Made by a program: the position numbers and the translations under genes
Assembly: GCA_026003195.1 (NCBI GenBank)
Contig: BPGU01000001.1
Span: forward strand, 543,398 to 607,397
Source: Armatimonadota bacterium
GTDB lineage: Bacteria > Armatimonadota > HRBIN16
DNA: 64,000 bases
Direction of reading: 5' to 3'
The notes under the pieces: model-generated
What the model was told of the DNA's origin: nothing
What the model saw: only the letters and a program-made list of their open reading frames with translations
Databases searched by the model: none
Shown: positions 51,214 to 60,934 of the stretch, in pieces
How the letters are laid out: each line of letters begins with the position of its first letter
Position numbering within the stretch: position 1 is the stretch's first letter

Positions 51214-52187
51214 CAGTAATGCACCTCCCCTCTAGACACGCGCCATACCAGCAGGCGAGCCAGCGCGTTAACCAGCAGGGTGATAACAAACAGCAGTAAG
51301 CCGATCTCCGTAAGCGAGGAGAGGTACAGGGGCGAGGTGGCTTCGGTGAACTCATTGGCAATCACGCTTGCCATCGTGTAGCCCGGTTGGAGCAGGGACA
51401 GCGAGATGTCGGGACGGTTGCCAATCACCATAGTTACCGCCATCGTCTCTCCCACAGCACGCCCATAACCGAGGATAATCGCTCCCAGAATCCCCACCCG
51501 CGCATAGCGCAGTACCACTCGCCGGATGGTCTCCCATTGGGTGGCGCCCAGCCCGTAGGATGCTTCGCGCTGCTCCTGCGGCACCGCCAGTATCACTTCA
51601 CGCGATACAGCGGTGATATAGGGGATAATCATGACCGCGAGCACCAGAATCGCCGCCATCATGCTGACGCCTACTGCCGGACCTTCAAACAGCGGGATGT
51701 GCCCCCATCGCTGCACCAGGGGAACCTGCACATGCTCGCGTAACAAGGGCACCAGCACGAACACTCCCCACAAGCCGTACACCACCGAAGGAATGGCTGC
51801 CAGCAGCTCCACCACAAACGAGACGGGCTGCCGCAGCCAGCGAGGAGCCACTTCAGCGATAAAGATGGCGGTGCCCAGGCTGAGCGGTACAGCGATCACC
51901 AGCGCGGCGATGGAAGTCACCAGTGTGCCCCAGATGAAGGGTAGCGCTCCAAACCGTTCGCGCACAGGGTCCCACTCCCGCGACACCCAGAACCGCCATC
52001 CAAAGGTGCGGATACTCAACGTCGAGGACTGCCACAGTTCATACGCGAAAAACAACAGGAGCAGTACCAGCACCGATGCGCATGCCAGCACAGCCACCCT
52101 GAAGAGGCGATCGGACCAGAACGTCGCACCCCCGCTGCGCCGGCGTACTATGGCGTTTGCAGCGGCTTCCGTTTCCGGTTGACTCAT
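51213..52187 (-). CDS. pstC: Phosphate ABC transporter permease PstC
   Basis: The 324-residue permease has about six spans and the loop REASYGLGATQWETIRRVVL, the counterpart of the PstA loop. A long N-terminal stretch of about 60 residues (SRDRLFRVAVLACASVLVLL) is typical of PstC. Start ATG 52187 is 5 bases after the pstS stop; the longer frame would overlap pstS. Confidence 0.93.
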   Translation of the reverse strand: MSQPETEAAANAIVRRRSGGATFWSDRLFRVAVLACASVLVLLLLFFAYELWQSSTLSIRTFGWRFWVSREWDPVRERFGALPFIWGTLVTSIAALVIAVPLSLGTAIFIAEVAPRWLRQPVSFVVELLAAIPSVVYGLWGVFVLVPLLREHVQVPLVQRWGHIPLFEGPAVGVSMMAAILVLAVMIIPYITAVSREVILAVPQEQREASYGLGATQWETIRRVVLRYARVGILGAIILGYGRAVGETMAVTMVIGNRPDISLSLLQPGYTMASVIANEFTEATSPLYLSSLTEIGLLLFVITLLVNALARLLVWRVSRGEVHY

Positions 52188-52191
52188 TCGG

Positions 52192-53247
52192 CTATGGCAC
52201 CTCGGAGAGTTTCTGGAGGGACATTTGAACCACTTCCTCGGCAAGTGGCACGTAATCCAGCTCCGCCGCGATCTTCTGTCCGTCCTTCAGCACCCACTCG
52301 AAGAACTTTTTGATCTCCCCCGCTTTGGCAGGGTCTTTCGGCTGCTTATCCATCAGTACGTACACAAAGCCGGTAATCGGGTAGCTGTTCTCCCCGGGCA
52401 TGTTCACCGCGCTACTGCGAATGTCCTGCTTCAATCTTTCCAGTGCTGCCCGTGTGGCCTCTTCACCGGTGCTCTTGTCTGGTAAAACGAACTTTCCTGC
52501 AGCGTTTTGAATGGCAGCAATGGTCAGGTCGTTCTGTTTCGCATAGTTGAGCTCCACATAACCGATGGAGCCAGGCAACTGCTTGACCTGTCCGGTGACG
52601 CCCTCATTACCTTTACCGCCAACCCCAACGGGCCAGCTCACCGACTTGCCGCGTCCTACTTTTTGCTCCCACTCCGAGCTGACGGTGCTGAGGTAGTCGG
52701 TAAAGATGTACGTTGTGCCGCTGCCGTCCGAGCGATGAACCACCACGATGTCCATATCCGGCAGCTGGATGTCGGGATTCAGCTGAGCAATCCGGGCATC
52801 GTTCCATCTTTTGATCTTACCCAGAAAGATGTCCACCAACACAGCAGGGGTGAGCTTCAGGTTCTGGGTGATGCCAGGCAGGTTATACACCACAGCTTCG
52901 GTGCCGGCAACCACCGGAAACTGCACAAACGGACGGGTGAACTCCTTTTCTTCTTTCTCCGAAACCGCCACATCGGTCGCGCCAAAGTCAATAGTACCCT
53001 CCTTAAACTGCTGGATGCCCCCGCCGCTACCGATGCTCTGATAGTTCACCTGTACCCCCGTCAGCTTTTCGTACTCCGACGACCAGCGCGACATCAAGGG
53101 GTATACAAAGGTGGAACCGGCTCCCGTAATCTGAACCCTGGCAGCGGTGCCCGTCGTAGTCGCCTTCTTAGGAGCACACCCCGTCACTGTCAGCACTGCT
53201 GCTGTCAACAAAACCCATGCCATTGTTGCAAAGCCCTTTGGACGCAC
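52192..53247 (-). CDS. pstS: Phosphate-binding lipoprotein PstS
   Basis: PstS captures phosphate outside the membrane. The 351-residue protein has a lipoprotein signal with lipobox VTGCAPK and the substrate segments GAGSTFVYPLMSRW, SIGSGGGIQQF, GATDVAVS and VVHRSDGSGTTY, whose Ser, Thr and Arg bind phosphate. The start is GTG 53247 behind GGAGGTAGGAG. It is the first gene of the long operon and lies behind the Pho box. Confidence 0.95.
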   Translation of the reverse strand: MRPKGFATMAWVLLTAAVLTVTGCAPKKATTTGTAARVQITGAGSTFVYPLMSRWSSEYEKLTGVQVNYQSIGSGGGIQQFKEGTIDFGATDVAVSEKEEKEFTRPFVQFPVVAGTEAVVYNLPGITQNLKLTPAVLVDIFLGKIKRWNDARIAQLNPDIQLPDMDIVVVHRSDGSGTTYIFTDYLSTVSSEWEQKVGRGKSVSWPVGVGGKGNEGVTGQVKQLPGSIGYVELNYAKQNDLTIAAIQNAAGKFVLPDKSTGEEATRAALERLKQDIRSSAVNMPGENSYPITGFVYVLMDKQPKDPAKAGEIKKFFEWVLKDGQKIAAELDYVPLAEEVVQMSLQKLSEVP

Positions 53248-53281
53248 GTTCTCCTACCTCCACTCTGGGTTTACCATCAGT

Positions 53282-53314
53282 ATCGTAACGCACAATTGTT
53301 AAGGCGATTTTAAG
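53282..53314 (-). promoter_or_regulatory. Pho box and promoter of the pst operon
   Basis: On the minus strand CTTAAAAT (53314-53307) and CTTAACAA (53303-53296) form a direct repeat with an 11-base period, like the CTTAACCT-type Pho boxes of cyanobacteria and Bacillus read by PhoB/PhoP-class regulators. A candidate -10, TACGAT (53287-53282), follows after 8 bases. The pstS start is 35 bases farther. No other such repeat was seen in the window. Confidence 0.65.
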
Positions 53315-53316
53315 GG

Positions 53317-54318
53317 TTACCTGTCCCACCACCGCACGCCGAGATGCAGATGAAAATCCGGAGCGATACGCGCCAGCCAGCCGAACTGATTTTCAGTAAA
53401 CGAGAGTTCAACCAACACACCGGGATGTATCTCTCTCGCGACGCCGATTGTCAGTGAACGGCGTGTTCCATCGGCATACGGAACCCCCACCAACACCGGG
53501 GCGCGATTATCGTCGATTTGCATCACCAATGAGGTGTGTGTATCGGGCAGGTACTCTAAGGCGACCATCCACTGCACCATGCGACGCGCAGGAACAGCAA
53601 GGTGCGTGGGGTTTCCCACCCACACCACACTCCAGTTCCCGTGCCACGCCAACCGGCTACTGCTCTGCCAGGTGCAGATGATCCCCAGTCCTGCGTCTAT
53701 CGCGCCGCTGCCAAATAGCTGGGCGGCGTTGCCGGTGGGTAGCTTCAGCATCGCACGCGCCACCCAGCGGCTGCGCCCAACCAGCTTCAACAACTTGCGC
53801 CCCTCTACAACGACATCGCCTATGCCAGCGGCAGGTGTGTCCAGCAGGACAAGAGTGTTTCCATCACGCACCAGCCTCTCGTGTACCTGGTAGTTGCGAT
53901 GACTTGCCCGTCCACCCCCTTTGAATCCAAACCAGCGATGCCAGACGTTGATGATTTCATCCATCAAACCGCCATTGCGTGCGAGCAGAGGGATGTGAAC
54001 CCCTATCTGCGTTTCATGTCCGATGCCCCGAGCGTACACAAGGGTGAGACGTTGTACCTCGAGGTCCTGCTCGAAGCGGCTATCACCCGCCCTGTCAAAC
54101 AGCAAGTGGTTCACCACGTCCAGGCTCAGCTGGAACCGTGCCCTATTTTCCGGTAGAATAGACGCGGAAGCGGGAGGAGCCTGCAGAAAGAGGGCGTTCA
54201 AAGGCTCGGCATTGCGCACCAACAAAGGCGCACGCCAACCATCCGGCAGGCGTTCTTCTGCCTGCGTTGCCCCCGATAAGAAAACCACTCCCACCCATAC
54301 CAGCAGCCAGTTTTTCAT
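53317..54318 (-). CDS. DUF3187 family outer-membrane-like protein
   Basis: The 333-residue protein has a signal peptide (LLVWVGVVFLSGATQA) and a beta-rich body with FLQAPPASASILPENRARFQLSLDVVNH near the N-terminus, the pattern of DUF3187 proteins, which are probable outer-membrane barrels or secreted proteins. It ends in an aromatic stretch (FHLHLGVRWWDR), as for barrel strands. Its stop abuts the Pho-box region of pstS; it is not clearly part of that operon. Confidence 0.75.
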   Translation of the reverse strand: MKNWLLVWVGVVFLSGATQAEERLPDGWRAPLLVRNAEPLNALFLQAPPASASILPENRARFQLSLDVVNHLLFDRAGDSRFEQDLEVQRLTLVYARGIGHETQIGVHIPLLARNGGLMDEIINVWHRWFGFKGGGRASHRNYQVHERLVRDGNTLVLLDTPAAGIGDVVVEGRKLLKLVGRSRWVARAMLKLPTGNAAQLFGSGAIDAGLGIICTWQSSSRLAWHGNWSVVWVGNPTHLAVPARRMVQWMVALEYLPDTHTSLVMQIDDNRAPVLVGVPYADGTRRSLTIGVAREIHPGVLVELSFTENQFGWLARIAPDFHLHLGVRWWDR

Positions 54319-54369
54319 ACACTATCTGGATTCGGCGTGGAGGAACGACCTCCTGCCTTCTTTGTCCGG

Positions 54370-54398
54370 TTGCCCATTGCCGCACAAGATGGTATACT
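54370..54398 (+). promoter_or_regulatory. Promoter of the GlcG/HbpS-like gene
   Basis: TTGCCC (54370-54375), a 17-base spacer and TATACT (54393-54398) precede AAGGAGG and the ATG at 54450. Confidence 0.6.
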
Positions 54399-54449
54399 GA
54401 GAACACCGATTGTACACGGAGCGATTTTGAACGAAGGAGGTATGCACGC

Positions 54450-54911
54450 ATGGCGCTGGTACAGCGAAACCGTATCAAGCTGACCCTGGAGGGGGCAAAG
54501 TTAATCCTTCAGGCATGTGAAGCCAAGTCACGTGAGTTGGGACAGGATATGGATATCGCAGTAGTAGACGAGGGGGGTCATCTCATCGCTTTCTGCCGTA
54601 TGGACAATGCTCGCATCACCAGCATCGATATCGCTATTAATAAGGCGTTTACTGCAGCGGGGACGCGGCGTGGCACGCATGAATACGCTACCATCGCTTC
54701 CCCACAAGGTGGCGCAGCGTTCGGTATCCACGTGAGCAATCAGGGGCGCTTCATGATTTTCGGAGGTGGCTTGCCGATTGTCGTCGATGGACAGGTTATC
54801 GGCGCGGTAGGTGTCAGCTCGGGCACGATCGAGCAGGACCGCATTGTCGCCCAAGCAGGAGTGGATGCCTTTCTGGAAGCTCTGGAGGAAGAAGAGGCGT
54901 CTCAGAGCTAA
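54450..54911 (+). CDS. GlcG/HbpS family (DUF336) protein
   Basis: The 153-residue protein has the fold marks of the family: [50 protein letters not shown] and [20 protein letters not shown]. Members bind heme or corrinoids or act in small-molecule (glycolate, propanediol) metabolism, but the ligand cannot be predicted. GGAGG precedes ATG 54450. It is convergent with the epimerase gene (stops overlap by 4 bases) and stands alone on plus. Confidence 0.85.
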   Translation: MALVQRNRIKLTLEGAKLILQACEAKSRELGQDMDIAVVDEGGHLIAFCRMDNARITSIDIAINKAFTAAGTRRGTHEYATIASPQGGAAFGIHVSNQGRFMIFGGGLPIVVDGQVIGAVGVSSGTIEQDRIVAQAGVDAFLEALEEEEASQS

Positions 54912-55855
54912 CAGGCGATGAGGCGCGCCCGAAAATACTCGATGGTGCGCCTCAATCCCTCCTCTACGCTGACCTGTGGCTCCCAACCCAGTATCTGGCG
55001 TGCACGGGTGATGTCTGGCTTGCGTCGACGCGGCTCATCCGGCGAGAAGAGGGGGCGAAAAACGATCTCGCTGCCGCTGTGCGCCAGTTCCTTGATCAAC
55101 CGGGCGACCTCTAATACCGTGCGCTCATCGGGGTTACCGATATTGACCGGTTCGTGATAGTCAGGCAGCTGCGAAAGCCTCCAGATCCCCTCAATCAGGT
55201 CCGAAACGTAACAGAAGCTGCGGGTCTGCTGCCCGTCGCCGTATACGGTGATAGGCTCCCCTCGCAGTGCCTGTCCGATGAAATTGGGGATCATCCTGCC
55301 GTCATCCAGACGCATGCGCTCGCCGAAGGTGTTGAAAATGCGCACGATGCGGGTGTCCAGCCCGTGATGGCGGTAATATGCCATGGTCATTGCCTCGGCG
55401 AAGCGTTTGCCTTCGTCGTATGCCCCGCGAACACCTACAGGGTTGACGTTGCCCGTATAGTCTTCCGTTTGCGGGTGCACCAGCGGGTCGCCGTACACCT
55501 CCGAGGTGGAAGCCAGCACATATCGCGCCCCTTTCGCCTTCGCCAAGCCCAGTGTCTTATGCGTGCCCAGCGCGTTCACTTTCAGTATCTGGATGGGCTT
55601 GGTAGCGAAATCCACCGGGCTGGCTGGTGAGGCGAAATGAAACACGATGTCCACCGGACCGTCGATGTACAGGTATTCGGTCACATCCTGTTTGATGAAG
55701 CGGAACCTTTCATTGCCCGCCAGGTGCGCGATGTTTTCCACCCTGCCGGTGATGAGGTTATCCAGCACGATCACCTCGTAGCCTTCCGCCAGCAGCCTGT
55801 CTACCAGATGCGAGCCCAGAAAGCCCGCCCCTCCTGTGACCACCGCACGCGGCAT
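54908..55855 (-). CDS. UDP-glucuronate decarboxylase-like NAD-dependent epimerase
   Basis: The 315-residue protein is an extended short-chain dehydrogenase with [14 protein letters not shown], the catalytic Ser/Thr region [15 protein letters not shown] and YDEGKRFAE (Tyr/Lys). [18 protein letters not shown] and [24 protein letters not shown] are typical of UDP-xylose synthases, which turn UDP-glucuronate to UDP-xylose. GAGGAAAGGAC precedes ATG 55855. A dTDP-glucose dehydratase is the alternative. Confidence 0.85.
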   Translation of the reverse strand: MPRAVVTGGAGFLGSHLVDRLLAEGYEVIVLDNLITGRVENIAHLAGNERFRFIKQDVTEYLYIDGPVDIVFHFASPASPVDFATKPIQILKVNALGTHKTLGLAKAKGARYVLASTSEVYGDPLVHPQTEDYTGNVNPVGVRGAYDEGKRFAEAMTMAYYRHHGLDTRIVRIFNTFGERMRLDDGRMIPNFIGQALRGEPITVYGDGQQTRSFCYVSDLIEGIWRLSQLPDYHEPVNIGNPDERTVLEVARLIKELAHSGSEIVFRPLFSPDEPRRRKPDITRARQILGWEPQVSVEEGLRRTIEYFRARLIAC

Positions 55856-55870
55856 AGTCCTTTCCTCATT

Positions 55871-58144
55871 CTACTGGGGATCCCTGACAATCACATCCTT
55901 CTCCCTGTGAGCCGGGGTTACCTTCAAAGATTGTAACTTGCCTTCACGCCACACGCCCTCCACCACCGTCTTGCCGGGAGCGTGCAGGCGGAAAGAGACA
56001 TCCCACCGCTTGGACCATGCGGGAAACAGCAGGATCCGCTCACCGTCGGTTTGCAGGAGCATCGCCTGCAGCGCGATCATGCCTACCCCACCGTGGTCCT
56101 GGTCGGGTATCCAATCGTAGTTGGGTCCCCAGAAGGCGGGGAAGCGACTACCCGGGTGCCTGGTGGCGAATCGCTGCGCTACCATTTGCTTTGCTTCCTC
56201 CGCCAGCCCCAGCATCGCTGCCCAGATGGGGTCCTGTCGCCAGCCTTCATTGCCCTTGTAAGGGCGTCGCGCATAGGTGTTGCGAGCCACTTCGATATCG
56301 GGTTTGCCCACGCCGTACAAACGGTAAGGGAACACCGCGTACAGTTCGGGGTCTTCGGAGTTGATGGGCTGTGCCAGAATCTGCCGCGCAGGCAGCAGGA
56401 ATGTCTCCCCGCCTTCTGTTCCCACTGGCAAGGAGGGCAACTGTCCTAGCAGCCTTTGCCACCGGTTACGTTGGTCTGTCTTCTCTCTCCCCAGAGGTAG
56501 CCTCAGCAGTCCCTCCAGCGTCCACCGCAATCCCGCGATGTCCGGCAGGGGATCCACCACGTCGGGGTAGGTTTCCAGCGATTGAGCAGGCTTGAGTAGC
56601 AATTTGCCCGTCTCGTCGCGAGGGAAATGACGGTCATAGAAGCCAATCACCGCGTCCGCCAGCGGAAGCAGGGTTTCGTTCAGGAACCGCTTGTCGCCCG
56701 TGTGGAAGAAATATTCCAGCGCGAGGGTGAGCAGCTCCAGATTGCAGGAGTAGTAGTAACGGATATAGGGGTTGTCGATGTGGGAAACGGGCTTCCCTTC
56801 GCGGTTCCACCCGTAGTTGCAGTTGGCGTAGGTACCCCAGAAGGTCATCGTTTCGGGGAAATAGGCTCCCTCATGTCTGAAGTACAGGCGGGTTCGTTCT
56901 TTTGCCAGTGGCAGGGCATCCAGATACATCCTGAAAAGCGGCAGCATCATCTCCCAATCGCCGGCGGGTATCATGCTCCAGTAGGGCAAACGTGTGTTCT
57001 GGAACCAGTACTCTCCGCCCCAGCGTCGGTAGTCGGCATCGAAATGCTCATCGGGTTCGCGCGAGTCCACCGTGAAGATGGAGCCGTTGAACTTGATGGG
57101 ATACCTCCCACGTCCTGCGCAGGCGTTGATAAACCTCTGGAGCGCGTAGCCTTGCGTTACCTTCTCCGCCTCCGGGCTTCCGCTGACCACAATCCAGCTG
57201 CGTCTCCAGAAGTTCTGCCACCAGCGCTGGTGTGCCGCGCGTGCCTGCGTGCGGGAAACCGCTTCTGCTTTCGCCGCCTGTGCCTCCAGCCGTTCGAGCC
57301 ATTCCTCGACGGTATCGGTCTGCGCAGTGAGCACATGTATCGCGATAGAAAATCGCCTGGCGGGTTGGGCACTGCGCAGGCTGTACGCACCCTCCTGTAT
57401 CATCCCCCTGGCGCGTATCATCCCGCCGAAAGTGCGATGGAGCAAGGGGTCTGGCTGTTTGCCTATCCAGCTCTGCAGTTCCTGGTGGCGCAGGGTTTGT
57501 TCGAAAATAGAAGTGGGATTGCGGTGAAACCAGACAATGCGGTCTTGCTGGTCTTCCAGCACAGTGTCGGCATGTTCCACGACGGGGAAGGGGGCATCCA
57601 TCAATCCGTATGCGCTGAACAGTTCGCGTCCTTCCAGCCTGCGGCTGGATGTACGCCAGATTTCCAGCTGCGCGCGAACATGCACAGGCTCCGGGCTGTC
57701 GATGTCTACCCATACAACGGGGCGATAGGCGTCTACCCAGACGCGCAGAGTGGTCGGCTTGTCCGGGTTGCCTGCCTGTATCATCACCTCGCCCTGCAGG
57801 AGCCGAAGTTCCTGGCGGAAGAATCCGCCATCGCGCAGCAGGGAAGGGGAGAGGGTCACACGTACTCTGCCCAGCTTGAGCAGGCGGTTGATTTCGCTCC
57901 ACGCATCGGTTTTGCTGAGGTAAAACACCAGGTCGCCATTGGGTTCCACCCACACGTTGATACCAGTGTCGCCGTTGCCCAGAGGCATGGAGCCAGAGCT
58001 GTCTGCAGACGGCGTGTCCCACACGACGTTGCACCGTTGCAAATAAGATAGCGGGTCATCCGATACAGTGGGCATGTTGCCTCCCTGAGTGTTCGTGATA
58101 AGTAGCAGTACTAACAACGTGGGAATCAGTATACCAGATTTCAT
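55871..58144 (-). CDS. DUF5703 glycoside-hydrolase-like protein (GH95-like)
   Basis: The 757-residue secreted protein has a signal peptide (ILIPTLLVLLLITNTQG). It starts with the DUF5703 pattern VVWDTPSADSSGSMPLGNGDTGINVWV, common to fucosidase-like (alpha/alpha)6-barrel enzymes. The barrel follows (GGEYWFQNTRLPYWSMIPAG, DGFYDRHFPRDETGK). Catalytic Asp/Glu cannot be assigned with confidence. It is separated from the DUF1559 gene by a strong hairpin. Confidence 0.75.
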   Translation of the reverse strand: MKSGILIPTLLVLLLITNTQGGNMPTVSDDPLSYLQRCNVVWDTPSADSSGSMPLGNGDTGINVWVEPNGDLVFYLSKTDAWSEINRLLKLGRVRVTLSPSLLRDGGFFRQELRLLQGEVMIQAGNPDKPTTLRVWVDAYRPVVWVDIDSPEPVHVRAQLEIWRTSSRRLEGRELFSAYGLMDAPFPVVEHADTVLEDQQDRIVWFHRNPTSIFEQTLRHQELQSWIGKQPDPLLHRTFGGMIRARGMIQEGAYSLRSAQPARRFSIAIHVLTAQTDTVEEWLERLEAQAAKAEAVSRTQARAAHQRWWQNFWRRSWIVVSGSPEAEKVTQGYALQRFINACAGRGRYPIKFNGSIFTVDSREPDEHFDADYRRWGGEYWFQNTRLPYWSMIPAGDWEMMLPLFRMYLDALPLAKERTRLYFRHEGAYFPETMTFWGTYANCNYGWNREGKPVSHIDNPYIRYYYSCNLELLTLALEYFFHTGDKRFLNETLLPLADAVIGFYDRHFPRDETGKLLLKPAQSLETYPDVVDPLPDIAGLRWTLEGLLRLPLGREKTDQRNRWQRLLGQLPSLPVGTEGGETFLLPARQILAQPINSEDPELYAVFPYRLYGVGKPDIEVARNTYARRPYKGNEGWRQDPIWAAMLGLAEEAKQMVAQRFATRHPGSRFPAFWGPNYDWIPDQDHGGVGMIALQAMLLQTDGERILLFPAWSKRWDVSFRLHAPGKTVVEGVWREGKLQSLKVTPAHREKDVIVRDPQ

Positions 58145-58181
58145 CTGGCGTCAGCCTCCTGTAAAGAAGCTGGCTGTACAA

Positions 58182-58212
58182 TCAAAGGGCGAGCGAGCCG
58201 CTCGCCCTTTGA
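58182..58212 (-). terminator. Perfect 14-bp hairpin terminator
   Basis: TCAAAGGGCGAGCG and CGCTCGCCCTTTGA form a 14-bp perfect stem around AGC. On the minus strand it follows the DUF1559 prepilin gene by 20 bases and is followed by TTTGATTGT, with only a weak T-run. It would separate the prepilin from the DUF5703 gene. Confidence 0.75.
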
Positions 58213-58232
58213 CCGGGGTTGCAGACTACGAA

Positions 58233-59042
58233 TTACAAGCCACCCGTGGTCATATTGCCCCAGGTGAGCTGCGTCCAGCGGAAGAACTTGGCGTGACCGT
58301 CCACAAAGGTGACGTTCTCTCCGCCAGCATGGCGCGCTAGCTTGTCCAGCGTGCCCTGGCCGAACTCCTGGATCCACGAATCTGCTGTGCGGCAGCAGGT
58401 CCATATCTTGCAGCAGCCCTCGGTGCTGAACGCTGCACGAGCAGGTATCCAGTTGTAGTTGCTGCTATCCGGTCCCTGCCCAACCCAGATGTCTACCAGC
58501 TGGCTGGCGCTGTCAAAGAACATGGACCAGTTTGCTGGAGTAGGTATGCTACCCAGCTTGCGTGCGTTAGCCAACGACTCGTTCATGCCGTAGGAGACGT
58601 AACGCGGGTTGCAGCCATCCCAGAAGTTGCAGGGCTGCCCGGTAGTAGGATTGATGGGAGCGAAGCGGTCGTTGCGCCCACCGTCATCGCTGCAGCTTGC
58701 CCACGCATCGTTCCACTGCAGCGGGTCATCCTGGCACTGGTACACGCCGTCGTTCTTCACATACGGGTAAATCGCCATCGTCCAGAAAGCAGCGGAATCA
58801 CGGGGCAGACCGTTGTTGCCGCCGTTGCAGAAGAACCCCCAATCCCATGCAGGGAATCTTTCATCGTAGTCCTGGAGGTATTGCAGCATGCCCAGAGTCA
58901 GCTGCTTCATGTTGGACAGACACGCAGTCTTGCGAGCGGTGGCTCTCGCCTGTGCAAACACAGGGAACAGAATGGCTGCCAGTATCGCGATAATCGCGAT
59001 CACTACGAGCAGCTCGATGAGCGTAAAAGCGTTGCGTTTCAT
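58233..59042 (-). CDS. DUF1559 prepilin-like protein
   Basis: The 269-residue protein has the pilin-type leader [20 protein letters not shown], the [20 protein letters not shown] segment and the C-terminal [18 protein letters not shown] (H-x-...-DG). It is the hallmark family of Planctomycetes-Armatimonadota, usually present in many copies. GGAGGG precedes ATG 59042. A small membrane protein gene lies just upstream. Confidence 0.93.
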   Translation of the reverse strand: MKRNAFTLIELLVVIAIIAILAAILFPVFAQARATARKTACLSNMKQLTLGMLQYLQDYDERFPAWDWGFFCNGGNNGLPRDSAAFWTMAIYPYVKNDGVYQCQDDPLQWNDAWASCSDDGGRNDRFAPINPTTGQPCNFWDGCNPRYVSYGMNESLANARKLGSIPTPANWSMFFDSASQLVDIWVGQGPDSSNYNWIPARAAFSTEGCCKIWTCCRTADSWIQEFGQGTLDKLARHAGGENVTFVDGHAKFFRWTQLTWGNMTTGGL

Positions 59043-59099
59043 AGAAAGTCCCTCCTTTGAGGTTTAAAGTTTTTAGTTTGATTCAAGGGACGCGCCTCG

Positions 59100-59336
59100 T
59101 CATCGTGGAGCAGGCGCGGTGGGCGCAGGAGCGCCCGGTGACGGAGCTCTACTACCAGGACCAGGCGGCTGGTTGCCGAACATCTGCTCGAGCTGCCTGC
59201 GTTGCTCTTCGGTCATGCCTTTTCGTCCTGGGCTGCCGGTGTATCGCCAGATGACCGCAACCGCAATGACTACCACCACAATGATAATCACCCACGCAAC
59301 CACTGGCGACACCTGTTGCTGTTTCCAACTGGACAC
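59100..59336 (-). CDS. Small single-span membrane protein paired with the prepilin
   Basis: The 78-residue protein has one membrane span (VVAWVIIIVVVVIAVAVIW) and a cytoplasmic or periplasmic Gln/Arg-rich helix (TEEQRRQLEQMFG), then a Pro/Ala-rich tail. The GTG start 59336 follows AAAGGGGGT. It is 57 bases upstream of the DUF1559 gene, and such short proteins often sit beside DUF1559 genes. Function unknown. Confidence 0.6.
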   Translation of the reverse strand: MSSWKQQQVSPVVAWVIIIVVVVIAVAVIWRYTGSPGRKGMTEEQRRQLEQMFGNQPPGPGSRAPSPGAPAPTAPAPR

Positions 59337-59387
59337 TGAAAGTGTTACCCCCTTTCCGTCCTTTTCGGGTAGTGCTACCCTGCTTCT

Positions 59388-59417
59388 ACATTAGCACATC
59401 CTCTGCAAATCTGTCAA
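59388..59417 (-). promoter_or_regulatory. Promoter of the small-protein/prepilin operon
   Basis: On the minus strand a perfect TTGACA (59417-59412), an 18-base spacer and TAATGT (59393-59388) are present. The -35 box overlaps the malQ stop codon, so the prepilin operon has its own promoter embedded in the end of malQ. Confidence 0.6.
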
Positions 59418-60913
59418 CACCTTTTCCGACCATAAACCCTGCACATTTTGGCGATCGCCTCTGCCAATCCCTCGCTGAGGTACTCCTTCTGGCATCGCCA
59501 CTGCCAGTTGCCCTCTTCGCGTCCCGGCAGATTCATCCGCGCCTCACTTCCCAACCCCAGCCAGTCCTGTAAAGGGATAATCGCTATCCGTGCCACCGAC
59601 GCATAAGCGAGCCGAATCATCTCCCAGTGGATACTGATGTCCTCGCGTCCGATGTAGTCGATGATGCGCCGTTTCTCCTGCTCGCTTAAACCTGCGAACC
59701 AGCCCACCAGAGTGTCGTTGTCATGCGTGCCGGTATACACCACCGTGTCCGGCTCGTAGTTATACGGTAGATAGAGGTTATCGGGGTTGCCGTCGAAAGC
59801 GAACTGCAGCACGCGCATCCCCGGCAAATCGAGCGACCGGCGAAGCCTGACCACATCGGGAGTGATAGTGCCCAAATCCTCCGCGACAACAGGCAGCTTG
59901 CCCAGTTCGCGTTTCAAGGTCCGAAATAGCTCTTTGCCCGGCACTTTCACCCACTCGCCCCGAACCGCCGTTGGCTCCGAAGCGGGTACGCGCCAGTATG
60001 CTGCAAAACCGCGAAAGTGGTCTACCCGGACTATATCCACCAGATGCAACGTCCAGCGAAACCGCTCTACCCACCAGCGATAGCCGTTGCGCTTCAGCAC
60101 ATCCCAGCGATACACCGGGTTGCCCCACCGCTGCCCCGTCGGGCTGAAGTAGTCAGGCGGTACACCAGCAACCAAAGTGGGGTTGCCTCGCTTGTCCAGA
60201 TAAAACATCTCGGGGTGCGCCCACACGTCGGCGCTGTCATGCGCCACGAAGATGGGCATATCACCCAGGATATGGATGCCCCGCTCGTTGGCATACCGCT
60301 TGAGGTCTACCCACTGCGTCACAAAACGGTGTTGCAGGAAGATGTGGAACTGCACCTCGTCTGCCAGTTGCTGACGGGCATACTGCAAAGCGTCCGGCTT
60401 GCGTGCCGCGATATCTTGATCCCATTCCGTCCACGCTCTGCCCCCGTATGCCTGCTTCAAAGCCATAAACAGGGCAAAATCCTCCAGCCACCATCCTTGC
60501 TCGGCACGGAAGGCGTCTAACCGATGACGCTCTGCCTCGTCGGTTTGTGCCTTCCACCGCTCGTAGGCGCGGCGCAGTGCTGCCATCTTCGCAGGGATAA
60601 TCGCTCCGTAATCTACACGGTCCGACGGGAGGAACGGATAGTCGGCAAAATCGTCTCCCGTCAGCAAGCCTTCGTCAAACAGCCGTTGCAGGCTGATTAG
60701 CAGGGGGTTGCCCGCGAAGGCAGAAAAGGCAGCGTACGGTGAGTCGGCGAAGCCTGTTGGACCGAGAGGGAGTACTTGCCAGATACCCTGACACGCTCGT
60801 ACTAGCCAGTCCACAAAGCGGTACGCTTCGTCCCCCAGTTCGCCGATGCCATAAGCACCGGGCAGGGAGGTGGGATGTAACAGGATGCCTGCACACCGTT
60901 TCATGAAGTTCAT
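59414..60913 (-). CDS. malQ: 4-alpha-glucanotransferase (amylomaltase)
   Basis: MalQ transfers alpha-1,4-glucan chains in the cytoplasm. The 499-residue GH77 protein starts RCAGILLHPTSLPGAYGIGELG. Catalytic elements are the nucleophile Asp in IVRVDHFRGF, the acid/base Glu in VVAEDLG and the third Asp in THDNDTLVGW. Starts ATG 60913 and ATG 60904 are three codons apart; the ribosome site (AGGA) favours either. It lies divergent to the MNT gene. Confidence 0.95.
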   Translation of the reverse strand: MNFMKRCAGILLHPTSLPGAYGIGELGDEAYRFVDWLVRACQGIWQVLPLGPTGFADSPYAAFSAFAGNPLLISLQRLFDEGLLTGDDFADYPFLPSDRVDYGAIIPAKMAALRRAYERWKAQTDEAERHRLDAFRAEQGWWLEDFALFMALKQAYGGRAWTEWDQDIAARKPDALQYARQQLADEVQFHIFLQHRFVTQWVDLKRYANERGIHILGDMPIFVAHDSADVWAHPEMFYLDKRGNPTLVAGVPPDYFSPTGQRWGNPVYRWDVLKRNGYRWWVERFRWTLHLVDIVRVDHFRGFAAYWRVPASEPTAVRGEWVKVPGKELFRTLKRELGKLPVVAEDLGTITPDVVRLRRSLDLPGMRVLQFAFDGNPDNLYLPYNYEPDTVVYTGTHDNDTLVGWFAGLSEQEKRRIIDYIGREDISIHWEMIRLAYASVARIAIIPLQDWLGLGSEARMNLPGREEGNWQWRCQKEYLSEGLAEAIAKMCRVYGRKRC

Positions 60914-60934
60914 ATCCTGCAAATTCGCCAGGTA

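Noticed and set aside
56627-58051. 474-residue plus-strand ORF opposite the DUF5703 gene
   Set aside because: Mirror of a signal-peptide-bearing conserved protein; composition is that of a GC-rich antisense frame.
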